This document shows positions 1-9,148 of a DNA stretch of 64,000 bases, one piece after another. This DNA comes from Rhizodiscina lignyota (taxonomy: Eukaryota > Ascomycota > Dothideomycetes > Aulographales > Rhizodiscinaceae). The notes below the pieces were generated by a model. It ran no database searches. It saw only the letters and a list, made by a program, of their open reading frames with translations, and was not told the origin of the DNA. How positions within the stretch are numbered: the stretch's first letter is position 1; every line of letters starts with the position of its first letter. Position numbers and translations under genes: made by a program. Location: assembly GCA_010015805.1 (NCBI GenBank), contig ML978125.1:558001-622000 (forward strand). Reading direction: 5' to 3'.

Positions 1-408
1 CCAGCGTTTTGGAGCCAGATAGGAAGATAATTGTTGTTAATTCCTTGCGACACGACCTTGGGGTAGCCGCCGTAAGGAGGGAAGACGTCTGTTACGTTCG
101 TATTGTGAGCAGCCTTTCCAGTCCAAAGATTGGCCCGTGAAGGGCAGCAGATGGCGACGGTGCAGAAATGCTTGAGGAAAAGAGTGCCCTCTTTGACGAG
201 ATGTTTCTGCAGGAGGGGCATGTACTCCAAAGAGTGCATATGCCTAGAACAATTAGTCTCAGTTCTTCGGAATCTAAATGCGGATGCTTAATTGGACTCA
301 CAGGTCTTGATCATCGGTTAGGATGAACAAGATATTGGGCTGCTTCGCAGCAATTGCTTGCTGGCCAGCGGCCCAGAGAAGAGCGAAGAGAACTGAGAGC
401 AACTTCAT
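1..408 (-). CDS. Secreted sulfatase (arylsulfatase family), 5' part only
   Basis: The N-terminal part of a type I sulfatase runs off the window edge. Exon 1 is 408-302, the intron 301-244 (58 nt, GT..AG), and exon 2 runs from 243 to base 1. The start is the ATG opening a hydrophobic signal peptide of about 20 residues (MKLLSVLFALLWAAGQQAIA). PNILFILTDDQD follows, the metal-binding Asp pair near residues 32-33. The CCPSR motif near residues 68-72 matches CxPSR, whose first Cys becomes the formylglycine nucleophile. Family knowledge: these enzymes hydrolyse sulfate esters with a bound divalent cation and are often secreted for sulfur scavenging. The substrate cannot be told from this fragment. 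An intact motif, signal peptide and intron suggest a working gene, but 3' integrity cannot be judged. Confidence 0.88.
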
Positions 409-1191
409 GACATCCGCTCTTCTCGGTTCTTAGAGAAATTGGTTAGTTGAGGAAGGAAATTCATATGTTCAGTAAGTATTTCACGTTTTGCGCTACTCCA
501 CAAATATAACCATAAAATCCGCTCGTCCCTCCAACTCTTCCAACCAGGCCGACAACGCCGTGAATCGCACCATGTCATCACAATTCTCCGCAAGTGGACG
601 GCACAAGGAATCAATTGTCCACTGGGGGTGTGAAGGCGCAAATGACGGCCTCTAACGGCGCGAGACGCGCTCAGATCAGCAGAAGACGCGGACCTCCCGA
701 CATCGCGAGACGCGTCTTGTTCCTGAGAATACGCAATCTGCACCATGGAACCACGGCACAGGAACCAGTCATAGCCTTCAAAGTTTCACATGCCGTGGAA
801 TCTAGAGCACGGAAACTTACCGGCTCAGTACAGGACTCGAAAATTTCAGCGTCGCTGCGCGCCAGGCCCCAGAGGTGCAGATGTTCGACAGCTATCCCCA
901 GAATCACGTCAATTCTGGCGAATCACGCCAGCGGCGCCCAGATCAATTCCAAAGGCGAACTCACGATGTGGAGACCGGTCAATATCAATGATATATGAGC
1001 TATGCAAACTATCTGATAGGGAAAATAGGCGGCAGTCTCGGCATGTTCCCAACAAACCAGCCAACTCCGAAGCACCTACCGCAACGAGACATGTCAACTT
1101 TGCTGAGGAGTCATTCCGGCGAGATGTCATATCAAAGTTCATTTGACGCTCTCCGTCTTCGCTTGAAAGCCTGGCGGGCACCCACACACAT
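409..1191. other. Intergenic, divergent promoters of sulfatase and MFS gene
   Basis: About 780 bp separate two divergently transcribed genes. The open frames here are short and have no recognisable domain, so I call no gene. The stretch must hold both promoters, but I recognise no specific operator. Confidence 0.5.
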
Positions 1192-3280
1192 ATGGCGGCT
1201 TCAGAAAATTCGTTATCGGCATCCCCAGTTGCTATAGTGAATCAAGACACTGCTGTCGAAGATACACCTCTGCTTGGACATGCAGAACCCCAGAAACGCG
1301 TTAGACGAAGCTCCTCTCTAGTTGGAAATACACAACATGGATATCACACTATTCCTGCGAGTACCCCCGAGGCACCTGTCGATGTTCCGCAGCATAGCGT
1401 TCGCGTTGTGATTGGTATCCTTTCGGTATTGCTCATAGGTAAGAGGTAGCTCAATGCCTCTCCTCTCCAGGCTGTGAGATTAATTCGCCAAGGCGTTTTC
1501 ATATCGCAGACGGATTTTACATTGTTGCTCGCTACTATTGGTGATATATCGTCTGAATTCAATGATTTGCAAAGCTCAGCTTGGCTCTTCTCCAGTTTTG
1601 GGTTGGCTACGTGTGTTGCTCAGCCTCTGGTATGTTCAACTCCTCGCGCCATGAATCCGCTAATATGTCGAAGTACGGGAAGCTGAGCGACATCTTTGGC
1701 CGCAAGACGATGCTCCAAGTCGCATATTTCCTCTTTGCTTTGGGCGGTCTGATATGGTATCCACAGACCCTCTTTTCATCCAATACTCAAGTATCTGACT
1801 CTTTTCATAGTGGAATCGGGAGATCGATGCCTGAAATCGTCGTCGGCCGAGTCATTCAAGGATCTGGAGGTGCCGGCATGGTTGCACTTGTATCGGTACT
1901 CATCACTGGCAAGCTAGTAATACCTCTCGCTCAAAGTAAAGATTCTAATAGTTACAGATCTTGTCCCCCTACGAGAAGTTGCTGCTTACCGAAGCTATGT
2001 TAATATCGTCTCAACTGTCGGTCGATCTTCAGGAGGACCCATTGGAGGCGCATTGGCTCAAACAATCGGTTGGAGGTGGGCTTTTCTCATACAAGCGCCC
2101 TTGACCGGAATTGCTATGGTTTTAGTTGCTTGGAGGCTCAACATTCAACCTAAAATGAAGAGCACTACCAAGGCCGATGAAGATCAGAGCATCGGAGCCA
2201 AACTGAAAAGAATTGATTTCGTTGGGGCAATATTCATGAGCACTACCATTCTCGCCGCCGCAATGATTCTTGACATGGGTGGTGATAAGGTCAGCTGGGC
2301 GTCACCGACGATTGGTATCCTCGCTGGGGCGACAGTCTTGAGTGGGATCATGTTCTACGTTACGGAGAAATATTGGGCAAAGGAACCGATATTTCCTCTA
2401 CACCTTCTTTCCCACAAACATTTGGTTTTGGACTATGTCCTACTGACAGTGCAAGTTTGTTCACAGATCGCGGTCAGTTCCCTCGCGTCTCCGAACACGA
2501 TATTCGCTAACTCAGTTTTAGCTCATGCTATACATTGCATTGTATTTTCAACTCACGAATAATGCGAGTGAGGCGGTGGCGGGCGCCTATATGGTGCCAT
2601 CAGTCATGGGCAACACTGTCGGCGGTCTTGTTACTGGATCTTATATTAAACGGTATGTGTTCCTGTAGGCTGCCAACGACCGAACTTTCTAATAAAGAAT
2701 CCCAGCACCGGTCGATACAAACTTCCGATCATCATCTCTGGCTTTTCTGCCATTCTATGTTTTACGCTCCTTCTCATCACTTGGCACGGCAACACGCCTG
2801 TTTGGCAGGCGTTCTTTGTCTTCTTCGGAGGGTTTGCAACAGGAATTGCCAATTCGGCCGTTTTCGTAGATTTGGCCGCAACGGTGGACGAGTCGGAAAT
2901 TGCAATTGCAAGCTCTGGGCTCTATCTCAGTACAAACATCGGAGCAGTGGGCGGTGTGAGTGTAGCAAGCGCCATCTTCGGAAACTCTCTCAAGACCAGG
3001 TTAGCGGATCTGCTCTCCAACTGGCCCGATGGACAAAAGGTAAGCTCCAAGCCCCTCGGATTCAAAAATGGTGTGACGGAGAGTTAACCGCTGTCGTCAG
3101 GTTGCCGAGAAGGCGGCTTCAAACATAGAGTATGTCCAAGGCCTCACGGGTCAACTCCACCGGCTTGTAATATCGGCATATGTCTTCGCCTTTCGACAGG
3201 CATTTGTATTTTCACTTTGTTGCGCAGTTTGTGCGCTCCTCCTTGGCTTGATACTGAAGGAGAAAAAGCTGCATCGTTGA
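1192..3280 (+). CDS. MFS transporter, DHA2-type, vacuolar amino-acid transporter (Vba/Fnx)-like
   Basis: Eight exons: 1192-1438, 1493-1629, 1674-1756, 1811-1908, 1958-2454, 2522-2652, 2706-3039, 3101-3280. Together they encode 568 residues, and all phases close. A soluble head of about 70 residues (acidic PLLG motif, Ser-rich) precedes the membrane part. MFS motif A, GKLSDIFGRK, lies after the second helix. GRVIQGSGGAGM, then D-LVPLRE and a GGPIGGALAQ segment, are typical of 14-helix DHA2 drug:H+ antiporters and the related vacuolar basic amino-acid exporters. Substrate assignment is inference. Intron 4 must use a GC donor (1909-1910), because the only nearby GT donors give the wrong frame or a 22-nt intron. 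It is divergent from the upstream sulfatase. Confidence 0.88.
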
Positions 3281-3980
3281 AATAGAGATCGAGAGAGATA
3301 TAGAGGATAAGGATTGAAACGAAACATTGGCTATGCAAAGTCATTATGCTGGATAATCGCTTTGTCCAACCAACGACACGCTCAACGGGGAAGCTGTCGT
3401 ATGAAGGAACTGGTTCTTCCTGAGCGTATGAGATCTACAACGAGGTCTCTTTTCCGCGACAGCGAGGAGAAAAGCAGCTTTGATAAGTTACTTCCTGACA
3501 GCCTCAAATGTAAACTCATCAATACGCGGAAGCTTCTTGGCGTTGAAGACAAATGTAATAGAGTGGGCTCTGTGGCAATTTCCGAACTCCAAAATTAAGT
3601 CTGATCAAAGTGCTGGGTGACAAAGGAACCTCCCTGATTCTTTACCGGGTCAAGAACTCTCACGTAAATGCCACGTTTGATACTCAAAAGTCGTAGGTAT
3701 ACCTAAACGGGACGTGACTTCCTTGGGGAAAAGACATCTTGATCGACGTCCAAGGTCGGGTCAATGCCGGTCCAACGTCTTCCACCCAAATTGCCTTTCC
3801 CCGTTCTGAGCAGCACGCCATCCGTCTCAGAAGTGACGTGTTGCAACTTCGCACATTATGGCTGCTACGTAGAATATATCGCCAAGGTAGGCCGAAGCAC
3901 TCCTTAGACTCCTCGTGTCTGTTTGAATTTGCTGTTTCAAATTGGATTTCCATTTCGTTGGGCCTGGTTGTACAAGATCT
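3281..3980. other. Intergenic between MFS transporter and monooxygenase
   Basis: About 700 bp between two plus-strand genes hold the MFS 3' UTR and the monooxygenase promoter. Open frames on both strands are short and have no recognisable domain. Confidence 0.5.
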
Positions 3981-5712
3981 ATGGGCCGCTCGCCAATCAG
4001 GTCGGTCGCTGTTATTGGCGCTGGAGCAGCTGGTAAGTTCGAATAGCTCTGTGTTATCTTTCACAGTGCTCTCATATTTTGTAGGTGCAGCAGCTGCAAC
4101 AGCACTGGCCTCCGAGAATGTTTTCGAGGTCATACGTGTGTTTGAACGTCGAGAGGTTCCTGGGGGAACATGGTACCGACTTGTTCATCTAACTTCTCTG
4201 AATATTTGGCCGACAAAATATTAGGATATACGATGCGGATCCTGGAACGATTGAGCTCCATCCTGGAAAACTCCCTCCCGAAGTTGATACCCCACTGAAG
4301 ATTCCGAAGACGGTGCCCCGAACCACTCCTCCGTCTTCACAGTATCGCTATGATAGAACTCCAATCTACGCAGAACTCACGTGCGTTGAGGCAAGAGTAA
4401 TAGGCCAATCCGAAAGATAGATCGCTTACGTGCCCACAGGACTAATGTTCCTGCTATTGCAATGTCATTTTCAGACGAGCCCTTCCCGTATGGTCCATTC
4501 GTACCGCATTGGATACCCAAACAATACATAGAAAGTTACTTTTCATTGCGGCGAACCGATTCCTTTCTTGTCTTAAACACAACAGTTGAGGATGTAACCA
4601 GTATCCCTGCAAAAGGCGACCCCCACGATAGATGGAGATTGACTCTGAGACGGCACGACTCGATAAGAGATGTAGACGTTTGGTGGGCCGAAGAGTTTGA
4701 TGCGGTAATCATCGCTAATGGTCACTATTCGGTGCCAATTGTAAGCGCTTTCCCGATCAATTCTTCCATTGGCCATCCTTTTGCCGTTGGCCGAGTATTC
4801 TGTCAGAGCTAACGTGTCGACACGTAAAAGATACCTGCAGTCAAAGGCTTGAATAACTACATTAATAAATTTCCCGGCATAGTCTCGCACTCCAAGTCCT
4901 ACCGGACTGTTGGCCAATTTGCCAACAAGCGGGTGATTGTAATTGGCAACTCCGCTTCTGGGCACGATATCACAACCCAGCTTGTGGAATCGGGGAAGCC
5001 CAAGCTGCCTGTCTATCAATCCCGGCGATCCAAGTCTAGATGGGATGGCGCAGGTCCTCCGCCAGGGATTGAATGGAAGCCAGTGATTGAGGAGTACAAC
5101 GCCGAGACAGGCGAGATTCTATTCGCTGATAATACTCGTCTAACTAACATCGACGCCGTCATCTACTGCACCGGCTATGGCCCGTCTTTTCCGTTCTGGA
5201 ACGTCGAAGCTAATGGTGGGCCACTGTACGATTATGCGAAAGGCCATCTGAGGGAGAATTACCAGCACACATTCTCCCGTGTATTCCCTCATAATCTGGG
5301 GATAATGGGCTTCCCACGCGTCCTCACATTTCGTTCGTTCGAATACCAAGCAATTGCCCTGGCGCGTCTGTTCGCAGGCCGGCATTCCAAGCCTCTACCG
5401 CCACTTTCTGAGCAGGAGGACTGGGAGAAACGAAGAGCTGAGCTTGTCCAAAGGGAGAGACGGAAATTCCATGACATTGAATGGGATGAAGGCGAGACGA
5501 TGGATTGGTTTCGGTTCCTCTTTGAGCTGAGCGGGTTACCTGTCCTCGAAGATCTGGGCCGGTGTCCACCAGTACTAGGAGATGCCACAAGATGGGCTAT
5601 TGATCATGTTCGGAAGTATCCAGAGCCTGGTAGAGAGGATGGAGAGGGCGACCTGGAGGAGGAAGGATGGGTCATCCTGGAACAGCGCAAGGATAGCTTG
5701 CACTTTATCTAG
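3981..5712 (+). CDS. Flavin-containing monooxygenase (FMO family)
   Basis: Five exons: 3981-4032, 4085-4172, 4225-4380, 4440-4740, 4831-5712; 492 residues with all phases closing. The FAD dinucleotide fold is VIGAGAAG at residues 11-18. The FMO signature FxGxxxHxxxY is present as FPGIVSHSKSY near residues 213-223. The NADPH-binding motif is VIGNSASG near 236-243. Family knowledge: class B flavoprotein monooxygenases use NADPH and O2 to oxygenate soft nucleophiles such as thiols or amines; yeast Fmo1 oxidises thiols. No signal peptide is seen. The ATG at 3981 is chosen because MGRSPIRSVAVIG leads straight into the FAD motif. The stop is 2 bp from an antisense tRNA-Phe-like copy, so the 3' UTR is largely tRNA-derived. 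Confidence 0.9.
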
Positions 5713-5714
5713 TA

Positions 5715-5795
5715 GATTGAACCGGTGCCTTTAGATTCCATGTGATGGCTGAAGTTTTGCTTCAGTCTAACGCGCTCCCAGCTGCGCCATTGCCC
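5715..5795 (-). pseudogene. Truncated inverted copy of tRNA-Phe gene
   Basis: Read on the minus strand, this matches the tRNA-Phe gene at 6226-6321 from its 5' end through the intron to the T loop. I count two single-base losses: one in the variable-loop region and one in the run of G at the 5' end. The last part of the T arm and the 3' acceptor strand are absent, so it cannot fold as a tRNA. The match continues about 9 nt into the 5' flank of the real gene (to 5804). Intron and flank are both included, so it was copied at DNA level and not from mature tRNA. Confidence 0.88.
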
Positions 5796-5834
5796 AATTT
5801 ACAGTTGCCCAATTTACAGTTGCCCAATTTATAG
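5790..5834. repeat. Three tandem 15-bp units at the edge of the tRNA copy
   Basis: The unit TTGCCCAATTTACAG occurs at 5790-5804, 5805-5819 and, with one change, 5820-5834. It is the junction of the tRNA 5' end with its flank, so it was amplified after or during the duplication. Confidence 0.9.
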
Positions 5835-6000
5835 ACAAAGGAACATCTCCTGTACCTCAGCTAAATTCCTTACCTCTTCTCGCGCCACAAGCACGCACCG
5901 CCACCGCTTAGTCAGACACTATTTCAAATTACGATACACGTACAGAGCTCTCACGTTTGAAACTGGAAATGAACATTACTCGAGTCACTCTGAAAATATG

Positions 6001-6029
6001 ATAGAATAGAGGATACCCCTCTATTCTAT
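6001..6029. repeat. Perfect 12-bp inverted repeat (hairpin)
   Basis: ATAGAATAGAGG at 6001-6012 and its complement at 6018-6029 flank a 5-nt loop. No T-run follows directly, so it is not obviously a terminator. It could be a cruciform centre in the tRNA inverted duplication. Confidence 0.8.
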
Positions 6030-6076
6030 AGTGATTTTTAGATTATTTTAATTAGTCTTTTGATATATTTTGTGCA

Positions 6077-6093
6077 GATATTTCAGAAATATC
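6077..6093. repeat. Perfect 8+1+8 palindrome
   Basis: GATATTTC-A-GAAATATC is perfectly symmetric. It lies at the boundary between the AT-rich core and a GC-rich segment. Function unknown. Confidence 0.7.
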
Positions 6094-6225
6094 AATCGGC
6101 GCAGTTTCTGAGCCTCGACGCCCCCGCTCGGGAGTCTCTGGGGCTGTTCACGCAACGAAAATTCACCGGCAACCAGTAAGCGCTAGCTACATAATCCAAT
6201 CAGGTTTTTCTCCCATCTGTAAATT

Positions 6226-6321
6226 GGGGCAATGGCGCAGCTGGGAGCGCGTTAGACTGAAGCAAAACTTCAGCCATCACATGGAATCTAAAGGTCACCG
6301 GTTCAATCCCGGTTTGCCCCA
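6226..6321 (+). tRNA. tRNA-Phe (GAA), intron-containing
   Basis: The acceptor stem GGGGCAA/TTGCCCC is perfect over 7 bp (6226-6232 with 6314-6320; discriminator A at 6321). The D stem is GCGC/GCGC, the anticodon stem TTAGA/TCTAA, and the T stem ACCGG/CCGGT around TTCAATC. The anticodon loop reads CTGAAG then A after removal of about 23 nt inserted 3' of position 37, the standard nuclear tRNA intron site. The anticodon GAA decodes Phe. A run of six T follows immediately. Confidence 0.93.
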
Positions 6322-6322
6322 A

Positions 6323-6328
6323 TTTTTT
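6323..6328 (+). terminator. RNA polymerase III terminator of tRNA-Phe
   Basis: Six consecutive T begin 2 nt after the acceptor stem, the usual Pol III stop. Confidence 0.85.
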
Positions 6329-8748
6329 GGCGTTTTCTTTTACTACTGCTTTCTTCTGTCTCTCCCCCTTTTTTTTAAACAAAATTTTATAGTCAACATG
6401 TAATCTTACAGAGTGCATAGGGAAGGAAGGTGCGACTGTGGGATGACTAATGCGTGATCTTTTGCAACTGCCAAACGTGGATTTCCGTGAAAGGCTCAAC
6501 ATTGAACTAATAAGTTGACATGTAATGCATACCACACATACCACACATGTAATGCATGCCCCAGATTGTACAAGCTTTTAAGGAATGACGATGTGATTCA
6601 CAACTGAACTATCTATCATACCGCTTGACGCCTCGCCTGATACGACATGCTCTTCACAGATTCATCTCATTTATTTCGCTTCGGGCTAGTTATACATCTC
6701 GGCGATCTATTAAAGCCCAATGCCTCTATTGTATTCGCATGGAAGGAGGCATTAAGCGTCATCCTTCTGAAGGCAACTAGCAACCAGTAACGGTTCACAC
6801 GCTCTCGACCTCCGGATCGAAGATATTTGAAAGTGGTAATGGTAATCGATGAACGCGCTGTCTTTAAATCAAATTATGAAAGTCATATGGCATTGGGTGC
6901 TCTCAATTTGTACTTGGCGCCCATGGCGCCAAGTTGCTGGAGAAGTTCTTCGATTATGCATTGGAGCTCTTTCATTAGTTCTCTTCTTCATCAAGACTCT
7001 CCATCGCTCACTCGATGGTCCCAGTTCCTGGCTGATACGGATCGTTTAGCTAAAGCCATCAGACTTGAGATCGACCGCGCGAGCAAATGACCAAGGTAGG
7101 CGCCATCCACTTTGACTATCCAGCTCGTCGATTTGTTGGCATCTCAAGTATCTGATTATGCTGGTTGCGTCACGCACATGCTTTCAGGGATACGGGATGT
7201 TTTGTGTTGCACAGCTGCAAGACATTGGTGAACTGGAAATATTTCCAGATCCATTTCTTCGTTTTGGGATCTTGCCATTCGAGTCTACAGCCGAGTCTGA
7301 AGGCGTCTTCCCAGTCAAGGAATGGCCCCGCGTCCAGCAGAGGTGCAATATGCACAGGCTGCCTTTCGCCCTTCGGCGCGATATGGGATCGTGACGAGGG
7401 GCCAGGGATGCAAGTTTGCGTAGCACCTGTAAGCGCATAATAACTGACGGATCGAATGGCCAAAATACCAAGCCACAACATGAAGGCCGTTTCCGCACCC
7501 ACACTTCGAGATTGAGGTGTACGAGGTTGGTAATATGGTTGAGGTCCATGGACGAAAGAGTCTTGTTGTATGAATAAGTTTTCTTCGTGCACACAGACGA
7601 GAGCATGAATGAAAGCTTAGTTCGAGATGACTTGGAGTGTGGTTGTTATACATGAACAGATTCAACAAATATACTTCGTATTTAGAGAAGAGCGCGTACA
7701 TCATAGCGGCGGGATGTGTCGCCGCTACGCAACTATTCCTTTGTGGTCCACCAAGGGGGCTAATCCGATGAGTTGAAGAGGCCAACCTTCCTGCAAGCGC
7801 GAAGTAGATTTTCGGATTTTTCTTATTCCTTCGAGGTCACGGAGGACGCACTATGCAGTGGAAGCGCAGCAGGGCCAGTTGGAGCTCGATGCAGCCGCTG
7901 GAGAGAATCGAGTTCCAATTCGCTGCAGCAAGCTATTCGCTTGTTCGAGAGCAGATTTCGATGCTACTCCTGGAGGAGACGCTGGAAGAGGTGTGTACTA
8001 TGTGTTGTCTCAAGACCCAGGCGAAGTGAGCAACCGAGGAAGCGATGAAGTGCCAGGACACCAATCTAGGACAAAAAGTTAAGTTATAATGCTCTTGGCG
8101 CGGTCAGAGACCGGTCAGGGATTGGGTTGATTCTCCATGAAAGAATAGAGGTACTCAGATAGAGTGTCTGCTTGTACCTATTTCCGAGGAGGTTTGTTCT
8201 CCTTAATATTTCCTGAAACCATATTTTCAGGGCCTGCCGGGTCGCGTATCCTGTGTATCTGGAATCGATATCTCAGACGGAGAGGGATTCGCTCATCATG
8301 GAATGGAATGCTGAAAACGATAGCTGCGTGGCATGTTTGTGATCGTTCAGTGTTTCTGCCTCTACAGCGTCCCAAGAGTGAACGCATCGGCATTGAAATG
8401 AGGAATATCCGGTCGTGGCGGGCTATGAGAATGGAAAAGGAGGCAGTTAGGCAAGGCTATCATATCATCTGAATATCTGATCCCTTTTGAATCGATGCAG
8501 ATACCAATTTCAATAAATGACATGGAAGCCCACAGTATCGCCTAACCGTACAAGTCCCAGGAAAGATATGGTACAGCTTATGGTGCGGTGAAAGTTGAAG
8601 CAGGTACGAAAGGTCTCGCCGCACCTGCCTCGACGATCACAAAACCACTAGCGCGCCAAGACCAACAACGCCTCCACGCCCGCCCTCCCTCGGCCTCCAA
8701 TTGATATCAGAACGCCAAAAAGGAATGCAAATTCGAAGCAAAAAGAAA
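6329..8748. other. Gene-poor stretch, no supportable gene
   Basis: About 2.4 kb between the two tRNA genes. Several open frames of 60-156 codons overlap on both strands without a recognised domain or a splice model that closes. The least implausible is a minus-strand segment around 7170-7592 that ends in a basic, aromatic-rich stretch (LEWQDPKTKKWIWKYFQF), but I find no coherent start or flanking exons. A perfect 8+3+8 inverted repeat (TTGGCGCC / GGCGCCAA) lies at 6914-6932. Confidence 0.4.
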
Positions 8749-8836
8749 TGGACGAATGGGGGATCGAACCCCAGACCTCCCGCAAGTTGGATCACGGTTA
8801 TGCGAAGCGGGCGCTCTACCACTGAGCTATACGCCC
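8749..8836 (-). tRNA. tRNA-Ala (CGC), intron-containing
   Basis: On the minus strand the gene starts GGGCGTATAGCTCAGTGG (A box) and has T stem TGGGG/CCCCA around TTCGATC (B box). The anticodon stem CCCGC/GCGGG closes a 7-nt loop TTCGCA+T once about 16 nt 3' of position 37 are removed, giving anticodon CGC. The acceptor contains the G3:U70 wobble pair, the alanine identity element; position 6:67 looks mismatched. Five T follow downstream on the minus strand (complement of 8740-8744). Confidence 0.93.
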
Positions 8837-9148
8837 TGAGGGTGAAAATTCAGCTGGTCTAGGGGTCAAGGATTTTGATATACTAAACCGCTTATAGAAG
8901 CTGATTGCAACCCTTGCTTCCCCGGATAAATAATAATCCGCTCCGAAAGGACCGTGCTCCTTAAGTTTTCAGAGGCCATCAAAGCTACGAACTTTCACGT
9001 AGACAGCACCAGGCTACGATAAACACGGCTTCGTCCTCTTCCTCGCTAGTTCCCAGCGATATCACACCCTCCTCTACCAAAGGCTGCTTTGCTGGGCCTA
9101 TCTCGATTCTATCTATCCTGAAAAAGTGCGTCGCAGCATTCATTCAAG
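8837..9148. other. BRR2 promoter / 5' UTR region
   Basis: About 310 bp between the tRNA-Ala 5' end and the BRR2 start. It must hold the BRR2 promoter and the upstream flank of the divergent tRNA. Nothing else is recognised. Confidence 0.5.

Larger units (their letters stand above)
5835..6225. other. Spacer between the inverted tRNA copies
   Basis: About 390 bp without a gene. The middle (about 6000-6095) is AT-rich and carries two perfect inverted repeats listed separately. The right part (about 6100-6140) turns abruptly GC-rich. Confidence 0.5.

Noticed and set aside
5715-6321. Inverted tRNA copies as a transposable element with terminal inverted repeats
   Set aside because: The arms are a tRNA gene and its truncated copy. 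No target-site duplication or coding capacity is seen in the spacer.
7170-7785. Three overlapping minus-strand frames of 140-156 codons
   Set aside because: They occupy all three frames of the same DNA, lack a recognised domain, and no splice model joins them to further coding sequence.
7858-8082. Plus-strand frames around 7850-8080, one with helical character
   Set aside because: Only about 58-74 codons, two frames compete, no promoter or homologue is recognised.
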